Positions 6,785 through 13,462 are shown, counted from the stretch's first letter. The stretch is DNA of 13,468 nt from Thermoplasmata archaeon (GCA_022615805.1 JAKEGO010000029.1:1-13468), one strand, 5' to 3'. Numbers and translations are program-made. The notes: a model not told the origin generated them from the sequence alone.

Positions 6785-7058
6785 TCCTTTTGGTCATGCG
6801 CCTTGGCCATGGCGGTGCCCGGGCGGGTCCCATCCATCGATCGGTAGGGAGGACGAGCGTATCATCCCGGACATGCGGCCGTAAGACCGCACTAAACGCG
6901 CCATTTTGCCCATTCTGAGCCCACATATCGGCTTTAATTGCAAATAACGACGTATAGGGGCCTACTATCGCCACCCATCAACGGTAAAGAGGGCATTTCC
7001 GGCCGAAATCCGGCGAAAACGTTGGAATCAGGCCATATTGGTGAAAAGGACCAGATGA
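6785..7058. other. Divergent regulatory region between padR and the surface-protein gene
   Basis: No gene is supported in this stretch. It is clearly richer in A+T than its surroundings, especially after about 6890. It contains an imperfect direct repeat, TCCGGCCGAAA at 6998-7008 followed directly by TCCGGCGAAAA at 7009-7019, which lies 40-61 nt upstream of the surface-gene TATA box, a suitable place for an activator or repressor. No box C/D, riboswitch or hairpin/T-run was convincing. Confidence 0.45.
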
Positions 7059-7066
7059 TTTATATA
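7059..7066 (+). promoter_or_regulatory. Strong TATA box of the surface-protein gene
   Basis: TTTATATA is the closest match in the window to the archaeal TATA consensus, shared only with the pilin-like gene. It begins 33 nt before the ATG at 7092. The predicted transcript starts within a few bases of that codon, consistent with strong expression of an abundant envelope protein. Confidence 0.75.
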
Positions 7067-7091
7067 CGACAAGTTGTAATCGACGCACAGA

Positions 7092-10000
7092 ATGGGAAAA
7101 AGGGTGGTGTTCATGAAGGGAAGGTATTTGATGGCCATTTGTGCACTGTTCGCCATCGCAGCGGCGGTGCTTGCGAGCATGCCGACCGCGGACGGACAGA
7201 ACGCAACTCTGAGGGGTTACGTGACGGACATGTACACCGAGGAGCCGGTGTACGACGCGATGGTGAGCGCCTGGAGCGATGACCCCGAGGTCTACAACGC
7301 CAGCTGGACGGATGTCGGGGGCTACTACGAGATGGGCCTGGAGGACCGCCTCTTCAACGTCAGCGTCATGGCCATGGACTACGCCTTTTACGAGGGCGTC
7401 GCCGAAGTGGCGGGAGAGACGTGGTACAATGTCAGCCTAATCCCGTACGTCATGCTCGAAGGCTACGTACTCGATGACGCGACCGACGAGCCCATCGAGG
7501 GCGTCGGGATCCACCTCTGGAACGAAACCGAGGAAGGGGGCGGAATGGGGATGACCAATGAGACTGGTTACTACTACGTCTCCCTTCTACCCGACGATTA
7601 CACGCTGTTGGCCATGGCCGAAGGGTACAGGTCCCATGAGGAGCACCTCGGTGTCTTCGAGGACATGTGGTACAACTTCACCCTGGTGCCCCCAAGCGTC
7701 CTCGTCATGGGGTACGTCACGGACGGCTCTGGCTATGGACTGCCCGGGGCCAATGTATCCCTCTACCAGGGCGAGCTCATGTTCTGGTTTAAGGACGAGA
7801 CCAATGGGTCCGGCTTCTACACGCTGTTGGCCTTCGAGGGGATCGCTCATGTGTCGGCCTTCCTCGAGGGGTATATGGGCGACATGCGGTACGAGGAGGT
7901 CTCCGGCGACGTCTTCTGGATCAACCTGACGCTCGAGCGTTACGTCAACATCACGGTGATGGGGTTCGTCACCGACGGTAACGGCACCGCGGTCCACGAG
8001 GCGGGCGTCTGGTTCGAGGGGCCCGGTTTCGGGTATAATCTGACCGACGGCGAGGGGTACTACGAGGTCCACCTTGCCGCCACCGGCGGCTACGTCGTCG
8101 AGGCGAGCGGATTCGAGGTCGGCGAGTTCCGGGGATTCATCGAATTCGACGAGGAAGGCACGTACTGGTACAACATCACGTTGAGCGGCAACGGGTCGGC
8201 CTGCGAGTGGTACCATGTGACGGGCTTCGTACGAGACGGGGACTCCGAGGCGCCGGTCGAGGGCGCTCACGTCGAGGTCGATTCCGACAAGGACTACAAC
8301 CATACGTACACGGACGCTGAGGGAGGGTTCCACGTCGGCATCGAGGCGTGCGATTTCATCAATGTCGAGATACACGCCAACGGATACTACGCCGACTGGT
8401 GGTGGTTCGACGCCGAGGACATAAACGAGACGTTCTGGCTCGAGCGTGCGAACGCCAGCACTTACTGGGTCAAGGGGAGTGTCTATGACGACGAGACCGA
8501 GGGACCCATCGAGGGCGCCATGGTCCAGGCCATATCGGATGTCGGGTACAATCATACCCTGACGGACTCCGAAGGTTGGTACTACCTGGAGATCATGGCC
8601 GAGGCGTGGATCGAGGTCACGGCATCGGCCGAGGGGTACCTCGACGAGTCCTGGGAGTTCGATGCCGAGAACGTGCACGAGGACCTCTACCTCAAGATGG
8701 CCCCGGAGAACGGGACGGTGAAGGGTTACGTCACCGACGACGCGGGCGAGGGCATCGCCAACGTCACCGTTGCGATAATGACGATGTTCGGCGAGCAGCA
8801 GCACGACCCGCCGATGAACATCACCGACGAGGATGGCTACTTCGAGTTCGACGCCCCCGGGATGGCGGCCCTCATAATCGCAATGGACATGTACTGGCGT
8901 TACATGCCCTACATGCATGCGATCATCGTCCCCGAGGGGGGCGTCCTCTGGTACAACATCACACTCTACGGCATGCGGGTGAATACATCGATCATCAGGG
9001 GCATCGTCAAGAGCAATGCGGGCGCCGTCGTCGAGGGCGCAAGGGTCGTTGCGATGCCGCTCCTGGCCGGCTCTTTGATGCAGATCATGAACCCGATGAA
9101 CTTCTCGACCGACGCCGAGGGGCACTACGAGATACCGGTGCCCGCGGGCGAGTACGTCGTCGCCGCCCTCGCGGAGGACTTGGACGAGTGGCACCTCGCC
9201 CTCGTGACGGTCGCCGCGAACGAGACCATATGGCACAACGTGTCGATGGTGGAGTACGTCAACGATACGTGGATCGAGATCAACTTCGAGACGTGGGAGG
9301 AGGGCCACGGGAAGATGGTCATGCGGACGTCGGGATTCGGCGACTTCTTCAGCCGCCTGATGATCGACGTCCTGTTCGGCGACGCTGATGGCAACGTCAC
9401 GGCCGAGGAGCTCGAGCCCTTCGCCAAGTTCTTCGAGGACGAGATGATGGACGATATCGAGGAGGAGTTCGAGGAAGAGGACTCCTCGGACCACTTCACC
9501 GTCGACGGGGTGAACTTCACCCAGGAGTTCGTCGGCATCTACATCTGCGGCCTGGGGGCCGTGGACAGCATGGAGCCGATCGAGATCAAGATGGTTTTCG
9601 ACATCACCGCCAACGGGGACATCGCCGACGCGACGACCCACACGGCGTTGATCAACGTCACCCGGGAGGACGAGGAGTCGCCGACCACCTTCGATATCGG
9701 CCTCCCCGCGGGCTTCTGGCTCGACACCTACGACGCGCCCGAAGGCGTGAGCGTCTCCGGTGCCGGTACGATATGGATCGAGCTCGCGGACGGCTCGGAG
9801 GGCGGATGGACCACTCTGAACCTGACCTCCGAGGGCGGGCCCGACGCGGTGACCCTGGCCGAACCCGTCGTCGAGATGACGACCGTGTCGCTCTCATGGA
9901 CCGGATACACGGGCGAGGATTTCCACAAGTACGAGGTGTTCAAGTCCACCGAGGCTGGAAAGCTCGGCGAGGGGATATGGCACACGACCGACGTCGGCGT

Positions 10001-10517
10001 GACGGTCTACGACGTCGTCGGCCTCATGCAGGGAGAGACGTACCACTTCACGGTGCGCGTCTACGACGACGAGATGAGGTACGCCGATTCGAACCAGGTC
10101 TCCGCCGAGATCGAGCAGACCAGCACACCGGGGTTCGACGTCTTCGTGACGGTGACCATCGTCGGCGACGATCCGAAGGAGGGGCAGGAGATCACCCTCC
10201 GCGGAACGATCCATAACCTCATGGAGGAGAGCGTCGACCTGACGGTGACCTTCAGGGTCGACGGCGAGACGGTACACACTACGACCGTGACGGTCGCGAC
10301 CGACTCGACCGAGACCGTGGAGTACGCCTGGAAGGCCACCAAGGGCCCCCATGCCATCGAGGTGAGGGCGACATCGGGCGATGACTGGACCCTGGATACG
10401 GAGTCGGTCATCGTCGACCCGAAGAAGAAGAGCTCTGACACGCCGGGCTTCGAGGCCGTCATCGTCGCCGCGGCGGCCCTCGTCGTCGTCGTGATCGCGC
10501 GCAGGAAGAGGCTGTAA
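7092..10517 (+). CDS. Large repeat-bearing surface glycoprotein with PGF-type C-terminal anchor
   Basis: The 1141-residue protein has an N-terminal signal peptide (basic KGR, then a hydrophobic stretch about 12-29). Eight carboxypeptidase-regulatory-like beta-sandwich repeats follow, with G-[YFSI]-V cores at residues 42, 124, 207, 291, 378, 462, 545 and 637. Next is an acidic segment with a canonical EF-hand-type loop (764-775), then a fibronectin type III-like domain (about 916-1008) and a CARDB-like domain (about 1013-1108). The C-terminus has PGF at 1118-1120, a hydrophobic helix and a basic end (ARRKRL), as in PGF-CTERM proteins processed by archaeosortase ArtA. I count 32 N-x-S/T sequons, all before residue 911. 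The protein is strongly acidic. It is probably an S-layer or adhesin-type envelope component. ATG 7113 is an alternative start that keeps the signal peptide. Confidence 0.87.
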   Translation: MGKRVVFMKGRYLMAICALFAIAAAVLASMPTADGQNATLRGYVTDMYTEEPVYDAMVSAWSDDPEVYNASWTDVGGYYEMGLEDRLFNVSVMAMDYAFYEGVAEVAGETWYNVSLIPYVMLEGYVLDDATDEPIEGVGIHLWNETEEGGGMGMTNETGYYYVSLLPDDYTLLAMAEGYRSHEEHLGVFEDMWYNFTLVPPSVLVMGYVTDGSGYGLPGANVSLYQGELMFWFKDETNGSGFYTLLAFEGIAHVSAFLEGYMGDMRYEEVSGDVFWINLTLERYVNITVMGFVTDGNGTAVHEAGVWFEGPGFGYNLTDGEGYYEVHLAATGGYVVEASGFEVGEFRGFIEFDEEGTYWYNITLSGNGSACEWYHVTGFVRDGDSEAPVEGAHVEVDSDKDYNHTYTDAEGGFHVGIEACDFINVEIHANGYYADWWWFDAEDINETFWLERANASTYWVKGSVYDDETEGPIEGAMVQAISDVGYNHTLTDSEGWYYLEIMAEAWIEVTASAEGYLDESWEFDAENVHEDLYLKMAPENGTVKGYVTDDAGEGIANVTVAIMTMFGEQQHDPPMNITDEDGYFEFDAPGMAALIIAMDMYWRYMPYMHAIIVPEGGVLWYNITLYGMRVNTSIIRGIVKSNAGAVVEGARVVAMPLLAGSLMQIMNPMNFSTDAEGHYEIPVPAGEYVVAALAEDLDEWHLALVTVAANETIWHNVSMVEYVNDTWIEINFETWEEGHGKMVMRTSGFGDFFSRLMIDVLFGDADGNVTAEELEPFAKFFEDEMMDDIEEEFEEEDSSDHFTVDGVNFTQEFVGIYICGLGAVDSMEPIEIKMVFDITANGDIADATTHTALINVTREDEESPTTFDIGLPAGFWLDTYDAPEGVSVSGAGTIWIELADGSEGGWTTLNLTSEGGPDAVTLAEPVVEMTTVSLSWTGYTGEDFHKYEVFKSTEAGKLGEGIWHTTDVGVTVYDVVGLMQGETYHFTVRVYDDEMRYADSNQVSAEIEQTSTPGFDVFVTVTIVGDDPKEGQEITLRGTIHNLMEESVDLTVTFRVDGETVHTTTVTVATDSTETVEYAWKATKGPHAIEVRATSGDDWTLDTESVIVDPKKKSSDTPGFEAVIVAAAALVVVVIARRKRL
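9381..9416 (+). other. EF-hand-type calcium-binding loop within the surface protein
   Basis: Residues 764-775 (DADGNVTAEELE) have ligand positions 1, 3, 5, 7, 9 and 12 filled by D, D, N, T, E and E, with the invariant Gly replaced by Val-flanked Asn-Val-Thr geometry. Flanking sequence is helical and very acidic. Calcium binding is inferred from the loop alone. Confidence 0.55.
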
Positions 10518-10562
10518 GCGAACGAGGATGCGCCCGGCACCAGCGCTGCCGGGGAGAACGAT

Positions 10563-10597
10563 GGGGCCGGCGCCGCGCCGGCCTCGCCCCTTTTTTT
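10563..10597 (+). terminator. Hairpin plus T-run terminator after the surface-protein gene
   Basis: GGCCGGC (10565-10571) pairs with GCCGGCC (10577-10583), and outer GGGG can face CCCC at 10587-10590. Seven T follow at 10591-10597. The element is 46 bp after the stop codon and before the next TATA box. Archaeal RNA polymerase terminates at T-runs, so the T7 is the stronger part of the evidence. Confidence 0.75.
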
Positions 10598-10652
10598 CCA
10601 TGTTCCCGTGGCAGAGGACCGACGGGATCGCCCCGCGCCACCCCCTGAAATC

Positions 10653-10660
10653 CTTAAGTG
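10653..10660 (+). promoter_or_regulatory. TATA-like box of the small membrane-protein gene
   Basis: CTTAAGTG begins 29 nt before the GTG at 10682. A near-identical GTTAAGTG lies the same distance before the GTG start of hypA, which supports both calls. Confidence 0.55.
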
Positions 10661-10681
10661 GCACCCCGTCTTTCCGTCGTC

Positions 10682-11203
10682 GTGGACCTGGACCTGCTTC
10701 AGACGGCGTTGCGCGTCCTGCTGGCGCTCGTCGCCATGAGCCACCTGGCCGAGGGCGCGGTCCGCCCTCGCGGCACCGCATGGCGCCTGCCGCTCGCAAT
10801 GCACGTCCAGACCATCGCCGCCACGGTCTCGGCCTTTGGCGTCGCCCTCGTGATGCTCGTTCTGTTCGACCTCCGGATGGGGGGCGGGCCGATCTCGATC
10901 GACGTCGGCCTTCTCGCCTTCGTGGAGATGGCCCTCGTCGTACCCCCGTGGAACGCCATCACCGATGAGGGGATAACGCTGGCGGGCAGGCGGTACAGGT
11001 GGCGTAACTACCTGGGTCACAGCGCGGATGAGCCCGAAGGGGGTTACCAGCGCGTGCGGCTGGAGTACCGCGTATGGAAGTTCGCTTTCCACAGGAGGTT
11101 CCACGCGCCACCGTCTGTCGTGAGGGCGATCGATGATAGGGTGCGCCCGCCCCAGGGGCACAGGAAGGGGATGCGTGGCCCCAGGAAGAGGGGTTGGGCG
11201 TAG
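10682..11203 (+). CDS. Small integral membrane protein of unknown function
   Basis: The 173-residue product has three predicted hydrophobic segments (about 4-22, 43-64 and 72-92). A basic cytosolic-looking domain of about 75 residues follows, containing GITLAGRRYRWRNYLGH and RVRLEYRVWKFAFHRRF. That alternation of short strands resembles the PH-like domain found after two membrane helices in DUF5673-type proteins, but I cannot assign a family with confidence. The tail is rich in Arg, Lys and Pro. I chose GTG 10682 because it sits 29 nt after the TATA-like box. The in-frame GTG at 10658 overlaps that box and would leave no room for a promoter. The gene ends 28 bp from the convergent pilin-like gene. 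Confidence 0.65.
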   Translation: MDLDLLQTALRVLLALVAMSHLAEGAVRPRGTAWRLPLAMHVQTIAATVSAFGVALVMLVLFDLRMGGGPISIDVGLLAFVEMALVVPPWNAITDEGITLAGRRYRWRNYLGHSADEPEGGYQRVRLEYRVWKFAFHRRFHAPPSVVRAIDDRVRPPQGHRKGMRGPRKRGWA

Positions 11204-11231
11204 GCGCCGAAGGAACACGCCCCTCGCGACA

Positions 11232-11846
11232 TCACAGGAGGGGCATCAGGTCGACGGTGAGCCGCGCGGCCACACGGGAGCCGTCGGACCGCTCGAGGAC
11301 GACCAGACGGGTCAGGACAGTGTGGCTCGCTTCGAGGAAGTTCGTCTCGTCAAGCGGATAGCCCCATTCGGCAACGGGTTGGCCGTCAATCAGCACGACG
11401 CTGATGTTGATGTCGTAGGCCTGCTGGACGAACCCGCTGCCGGGCCTGACGATGGTGAGGCCGATGCACCTCTGCACGGAGCGGTAGAAGGGGTCCCCGG
11501 GGGTGGCGTTGATCTCGCCCAGGCGGGCGACCTTGTCGTATGAGAGGACGCCGTAGTCCCCTGTCGAGAGCCCGAAGCGGACCAACTCGTCATTGTCGAT
11601 GTCCGAGAGGTTGTCGTCGGGGAGGAGCTCCCATGCGTCGTTGCCCGACGATGCCACGAGACCGGGCTCGGTCATCAGGTACGACGTGACGGATATCGCC
11701 TTCCCCGTGACCCGCGGCGTCGGGTCCACGTAGTGCGAAGCCTGGAACCCGAGGGCAGTGAAGAACGCGGTGAAGATGATCACGAGGATCGTTATCGATG
11801 CCGTGAACTCGATCACCTGCGCCACGCCCGCCTCGTCTTCACGCAT
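11232..11846 (-). CDS. Pilin-like or type IV pilin-family membrane-anchored protein
   Basis: The 204-residue protein starts with a short charged segment ending in Gly7, followed by VAQVIEF and a long hydrophobic helix to about residue 33. The G-[VA]-x-x-VI-E arrangement before an N-terminal helix recalls archaeal pilins (class III signal peptides). Acidic residues replace the usual basic ones before the Gly, so prepilin-peptidase processing is uncertain. The remaining 170 residues look like an extracellular beta-rich domain with two sequons (NAT, NIS) and no recognisable catalytic motif. ATG 11846 lies 31 nt after a consensus TATA box on the minus strand. It stands alone, convergent with the small membrane-protein gene. 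Confidence 0.65.
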   Translation of the reverse strand: MREDEAGVAQVIEFTASITILVIIFTAFFTALGFQASHYVDPTPRVTGKAISVTSYLMTEPGLVASSGNDAWELLPDDNLSDIDNDELVRFGLSTGDYGVLSYDKVARLGEINATPGDPFYRSVQRCIGLTIVRPGSGFVQQAYDINISVVLIDGQPVAEWGYPLDETNFLEASHTVLTRLVVLERSDGSRVAARLTVDLMPLL

Positions 11847-11869
11847 CGCACGTTCAACGCTCTCGTGGA

Positions 11870-11877
11870 TATATAAA
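11870..11877 (-). promoter_or_regulatory. TATA box of the pilin-like gene
   Basis: TTTATATA on the minus strand begins 31 nt before the ATG at 11846. It is identical to the box of the surface-protein gene, hinting at similarly strong expression of two envelope proteins. Confidence 0.7.
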
Positions 11878-11879
11878 TC

Positions 11880-12112
11880 CTATGCCGGCGCTCAGATCGG
11901 ACCATGGCGGAAGGCGAGGGGGTGGGAGCGTGGGGTCAATGCAACGGAGGATGATGGATTTGGAGACGAGGGAGAGGAAAACAACGGGGGATGACGGGTA
12001 GGGGCTATAGGAGGCGGTAGCGCGGTCGCGCCCAACGGTCTTCGGGCGAAGCGCACATCCCGGGTGGGGCGATCGGCCATTTCGATGGCGCCATTTCCAG
12101 GGGAAAGAAAGG
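11880..12112. other. Intergenic stretch upstream of tRNA-Val
   Basis: No gene is supported. From about 11904 to 12020 the + strand is markedly purine-rich. A perfect 10-bp palindrome, ATGGCGCCAT, lies at 12085-12094, inside a pair of direct repeats GCCATTTC at 12076-12083 and 12090-12097. They end 16 nt before the tRNA TATA box and could be an operator, but nothing proves it. Confidence 0.35.
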
Positions 12113-12120
12113 TATTATTA
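12113..12120 (+). promoter_or_regulatory. TATA box of the tRNA-Val/glycosyltransferase unit
   Basis: TATTATTA begins 35 nt before the first base of the mature tRNA, which predicts a 5' leader of about 6 nt to be removed by RNase P. No second TATA box is seen before the glycosyltransferase, 117 nt further on. Confidence 0.6.
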
Positions 12121-12147
12121 CTCCGAGCCATTACATGTGAGAGCCGC

Positions 12148-12221
12148 GGGCCTATGGTCTAGTTGGTCATGACGTCGCTCTCACACAGCGAAGATCTCCG
12201 GTTCGAATCCGGATAGGCCCA
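12148..12221 (+). tRNA. tRNA-Val (anticodon CAC), no intron, no encoded CCA
   Basis: The sequence folds as a standard cloverleaf. The acceptor stem GGGCCTA (12148-12154) pairs perfectly with TAGGCCC (12214-12220), with discriminator A at 12221. The anticodon stem TCGCT/AGCGA (12175-12179 and 12187-12191) holds the loop CTCACAC, with anticodon CAC at 12182-12184, which reads the valine codon GUG. The T arm is TCCGG, TTCGAAT, CCGGA (12197-12213). The variable loop is five bases. CCA is not encoded and must be added after transcription. There is no canonical position-37 intron. The 3' end is only 15 nt from the next start codon. Confidence 0.95.
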
Positions 12222-12225
12222 TGCC

Positions 12226-12231
12226 GAGGTG
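12226..12231 (+). promoter_or_regulatory. Shine-Dalgarno sequence of the glycosyltransferase gene
   Basis: GAGGTG matches the archaeal anti-Shine-Dalgarno well and sits 5 nt before the ATG at 12237. It begins 4 nt after the tRNA discriminator base, so tRNA 3' processing would leave an mRNA leader consisting almost only of this site. Confidence 0.65.
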
Positions 12232-12236
12232 CCCGA

Positions 12237-12911
12237 ATGACCCGCGTGACCGTGGTGATACCGACGCTCAACGAGGAGGCGTCCATCGGAGCGGTCATCG
12301 ACGCCATCCCGAGAGACATCGTGGACGAGGTCCTCATCGTCGATGGCCAGTCGAAGGACCGCACCGTGGCCATCGCGCAGGAGAAGGGCGCCAGGACGGT
12401 CATCGAGCTCAGGCGCGGGTACGGCCGCGCCTACAAGACCGGCTTCGCGAACGCCGAGGGGGACGTCATCGTCACCCTCGACGGGGACGGCACCTACCCC
12501 GCGGCGGCCATCGGCGACCTCGTGAGGATGCTCGACGCCGAGCAACTGGACTTCATCTCCTGCGACCGCCTCTCCACCCTGAAGCCGGGCGCTATGACGG
12601 CGACGCACCGCTTCGGCAACTGGGCCCTCGCCTTCTGGGCGAACGTCCTCTTCCGCGTCAAGATAAGGGACTCGCAGACCGGGATGTGGGTCTTCCGGAA
12701 GCGCATCCTCGAGGGGTTGACCCTCACGGCAGACGGGATGTCGTTCTCGGAGGAGATCAAGGTGGAGGCGTGGAAGAGGGGGTTCCGCTGCAGGGAGGTC
12801 CCGATAGAGTACAGCCCCCGCATCGGCGAGGCGAAGCTCAACACCTGGTCCGACGGGTTCCAGAACCTCAGGTTCCTGTTCCGGAAGCGGTTCTCACGGA
12901 AGAAGAAGTAG
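12237..12911 (+). CDS. GT2 family glycosyltransferase, dolichol-phosphate sugar synthase type
   Basis: The 224-residue GT-A fold enzyme shows VVIPTLNEEASIGAVI (6-21), the nucleotide-sugar motif IVDGQSKDRT (34-43), the metal-binding D82-G-D84 in TLDGDGTYP, and the acceptor-side segment RDSQTGMWVFRK (144-155) with SFSEEIKVEAWKRGFR (169-184). These match DPM1/AglD-like enzymes, which transfer a sugar from a nucleotide donor to dolichyl phosphate at the inner face of the membrane. There is no C-terminal membrane domain; the protein ends in a basic RKKK tail, so membrane contact is likely peripheral. A role in lipid-linked sugar supply for N-glycosylation is a family-based inference. The specific sugar cannot be told. 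It follows tRNA-Val by 15 nt and has a Shine-Dalgarno site, unlike its leaderless neighbours. Confidence 0.9.
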   Translation: MTRVTVVIPTLNEEASIGAVIDAIPRDIVDEVLIVDGQSKDRTVAIAQEKGARTVIELRRGYGRAYKTGFANAEGDVIVTLDGDGTYPAAAIGDLVRMLDAEQLDFISCDRLSTLKPGAMTATHRFGNWALAFWANVLFRVKIRDSQTGMWVFRKRILEGLTLTADGMSFSEEIKVEAWKRGFRCREVPIEYSPRIGEAKLNTWSDGFQNLRFLFRKRFSRKKK

Positions 12912-12919
12912 ACGAGGGC

Positions 12920-12939
12920 GCGGGGGTCCCTTCCCCCGC
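12920..12939. terminator. Hairpin between convergent glycosyltransferase and hypA
   Basis: GCGGGGG (12920-12926) pairs perfectly with CCCCCGC (12933-12939) around the six-base loop TCCCTT. It fills nearly all of the 29-bp gap between two convergent stop codons. There is no T-run of length on either side, so it is called by symmetry and position only. Confidence 0.45.
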
Positions 12940-12940
12940 A

Positions 12941-13327
12941 TCACACCCTGTTCTCATCCGGCACCTCCGCCTCCACGCCGGCCACGAGGCACTCCTTCCC
13001 GCCCGTCACCACTGCCACGCCGCCGCATTCTGGGCACAGGGTGAGCGGCATATAGTGCATCCCTCCGAGGGTGGCCGCGGGGGGCCGACCCTCGAAGCCG
13101 CACTCGCGGCATGCCACACGGCCCTCCAGCACCTCGACATCGAGCTCCGCGCCCTCGGCGATGGTCCCGCGGGTCAGCGCGATGAAGGCGGTCCGGAGCT
13201 GGTCCCCGGCGAGGAAGGTGAGCTCGCCCACGGAGAGGTGGACCGAGAGGACGCGGGTGGCGCCGGCCTCGCTCGCCGCGGCCAGAACGCCGCTGACGAC
13301 GGCCGCGGTGGTGGAGTACTCGTGCAC
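12941..13327 (-). CDS. hypA: HypA-family nickel insertion chaperone, GTG start
   Basis: The 128-residue protein begins MHEYSTTAAVV when read from the GTG at 13327. His2, with the N-terminal amine, is the nickel site in HypA. The zinc domain has C73-x2-C76 (CRECG) and C98-x2-C101 (CPECGG). The spacing between the two pairs is slightly longer than in Escherichia coli HypA, as in several archaeal members. HypA works with the GTPase HypB to load Ni into the [NiFe]-hydrogenase large subunit after iron insertion, in the cytoplasm. An ATG eight codons further upstream would add MRPPLSCC before His2 and destroy the motif. The TATA-like box 28 nt before the GTG confirms the shorter start. No hypB is visible in the window. 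Confidence 0.94.
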   Translation of the reverse strand: MHEYSTTAAVVSGVLAAASEAGATRVLSVHLSVGELTFLAGDQLRTAFIALTRGTIAEGAELDVEVLEGRVACRECGFEGRPPAATLGGMHYMPLTLCPECGGVAVVTGGKECLVAGVEAEVPDENRV

Positions 13328-13348
13328 GCAACAGGAGAGCGGGGGCCG

Positions 13349-13356
13349 CACTTAAC
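13349..13356 (-). promoter_or_regulatory. TATA-like box of hypA
   Basis: GTTAAGTG on the minus strand begins 29 nt before the GTG at 13327. It overlaps the alternative upstream ATG at 13351, which excludes that start for a transcript from this promoter. Confidence 0.6.
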
Positions 13357-13462
13357 CGTTGCCCTGCGGCTCGGATGGCGTGGCGGCGGGAGATCGGGGC
13401 CCAGGACCACCCGCGGGCCGGGGGCTTCGGCAGGGTAAACTGCCTGGGAACGAGGGGGGTTG

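Noticed and set aside
7587..9641. 684-codon open frame on the minus strand opposite the surface-protein gene
   Set aside because: It lies wholly inside the repeats of a well-supported protein, and its composition (His, Val, Asp, Arg) is that of an antisense shadow. No TATA box or family motif was seen.
10125..10133. A second Thr-Pro-Gly-Phe before the CARDB-like domain, like the C-terminal sorting motif
   Set aside because: It is followed by a soluble beta-strand sequence, not a hydrophobic helix with a basic tail, so it is read as an interdomain linker.
11947..11998. ATGATGG-like and GATGA-like words resembling box C of a C/D guide RNA
   Set aside because: No properly spaced box D (CTGA) or terminal stem was found, so a guide RNA is not supported.
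11882..12001. Small + strand reading frames (39 codons from 11882, 16 codons from 11904) just after the bidirectional-looking TATATAAAT
   Set aside because: The A/T box is fully explained by the minus-strand pilin-like gene. Spacings are 12 and 34 nt, and the predicted peptides lack any feature of a real small protein.
12221..13438. 405-codon open frame starting within the tRNA and overlapping the glycosyltransferase and hypA
   Set aside because: It crosses two convergent, well-recognised genes and yields Arg/Gly/His-rich sequence with no domain. Its ATG uses the tRNA discriminator base.
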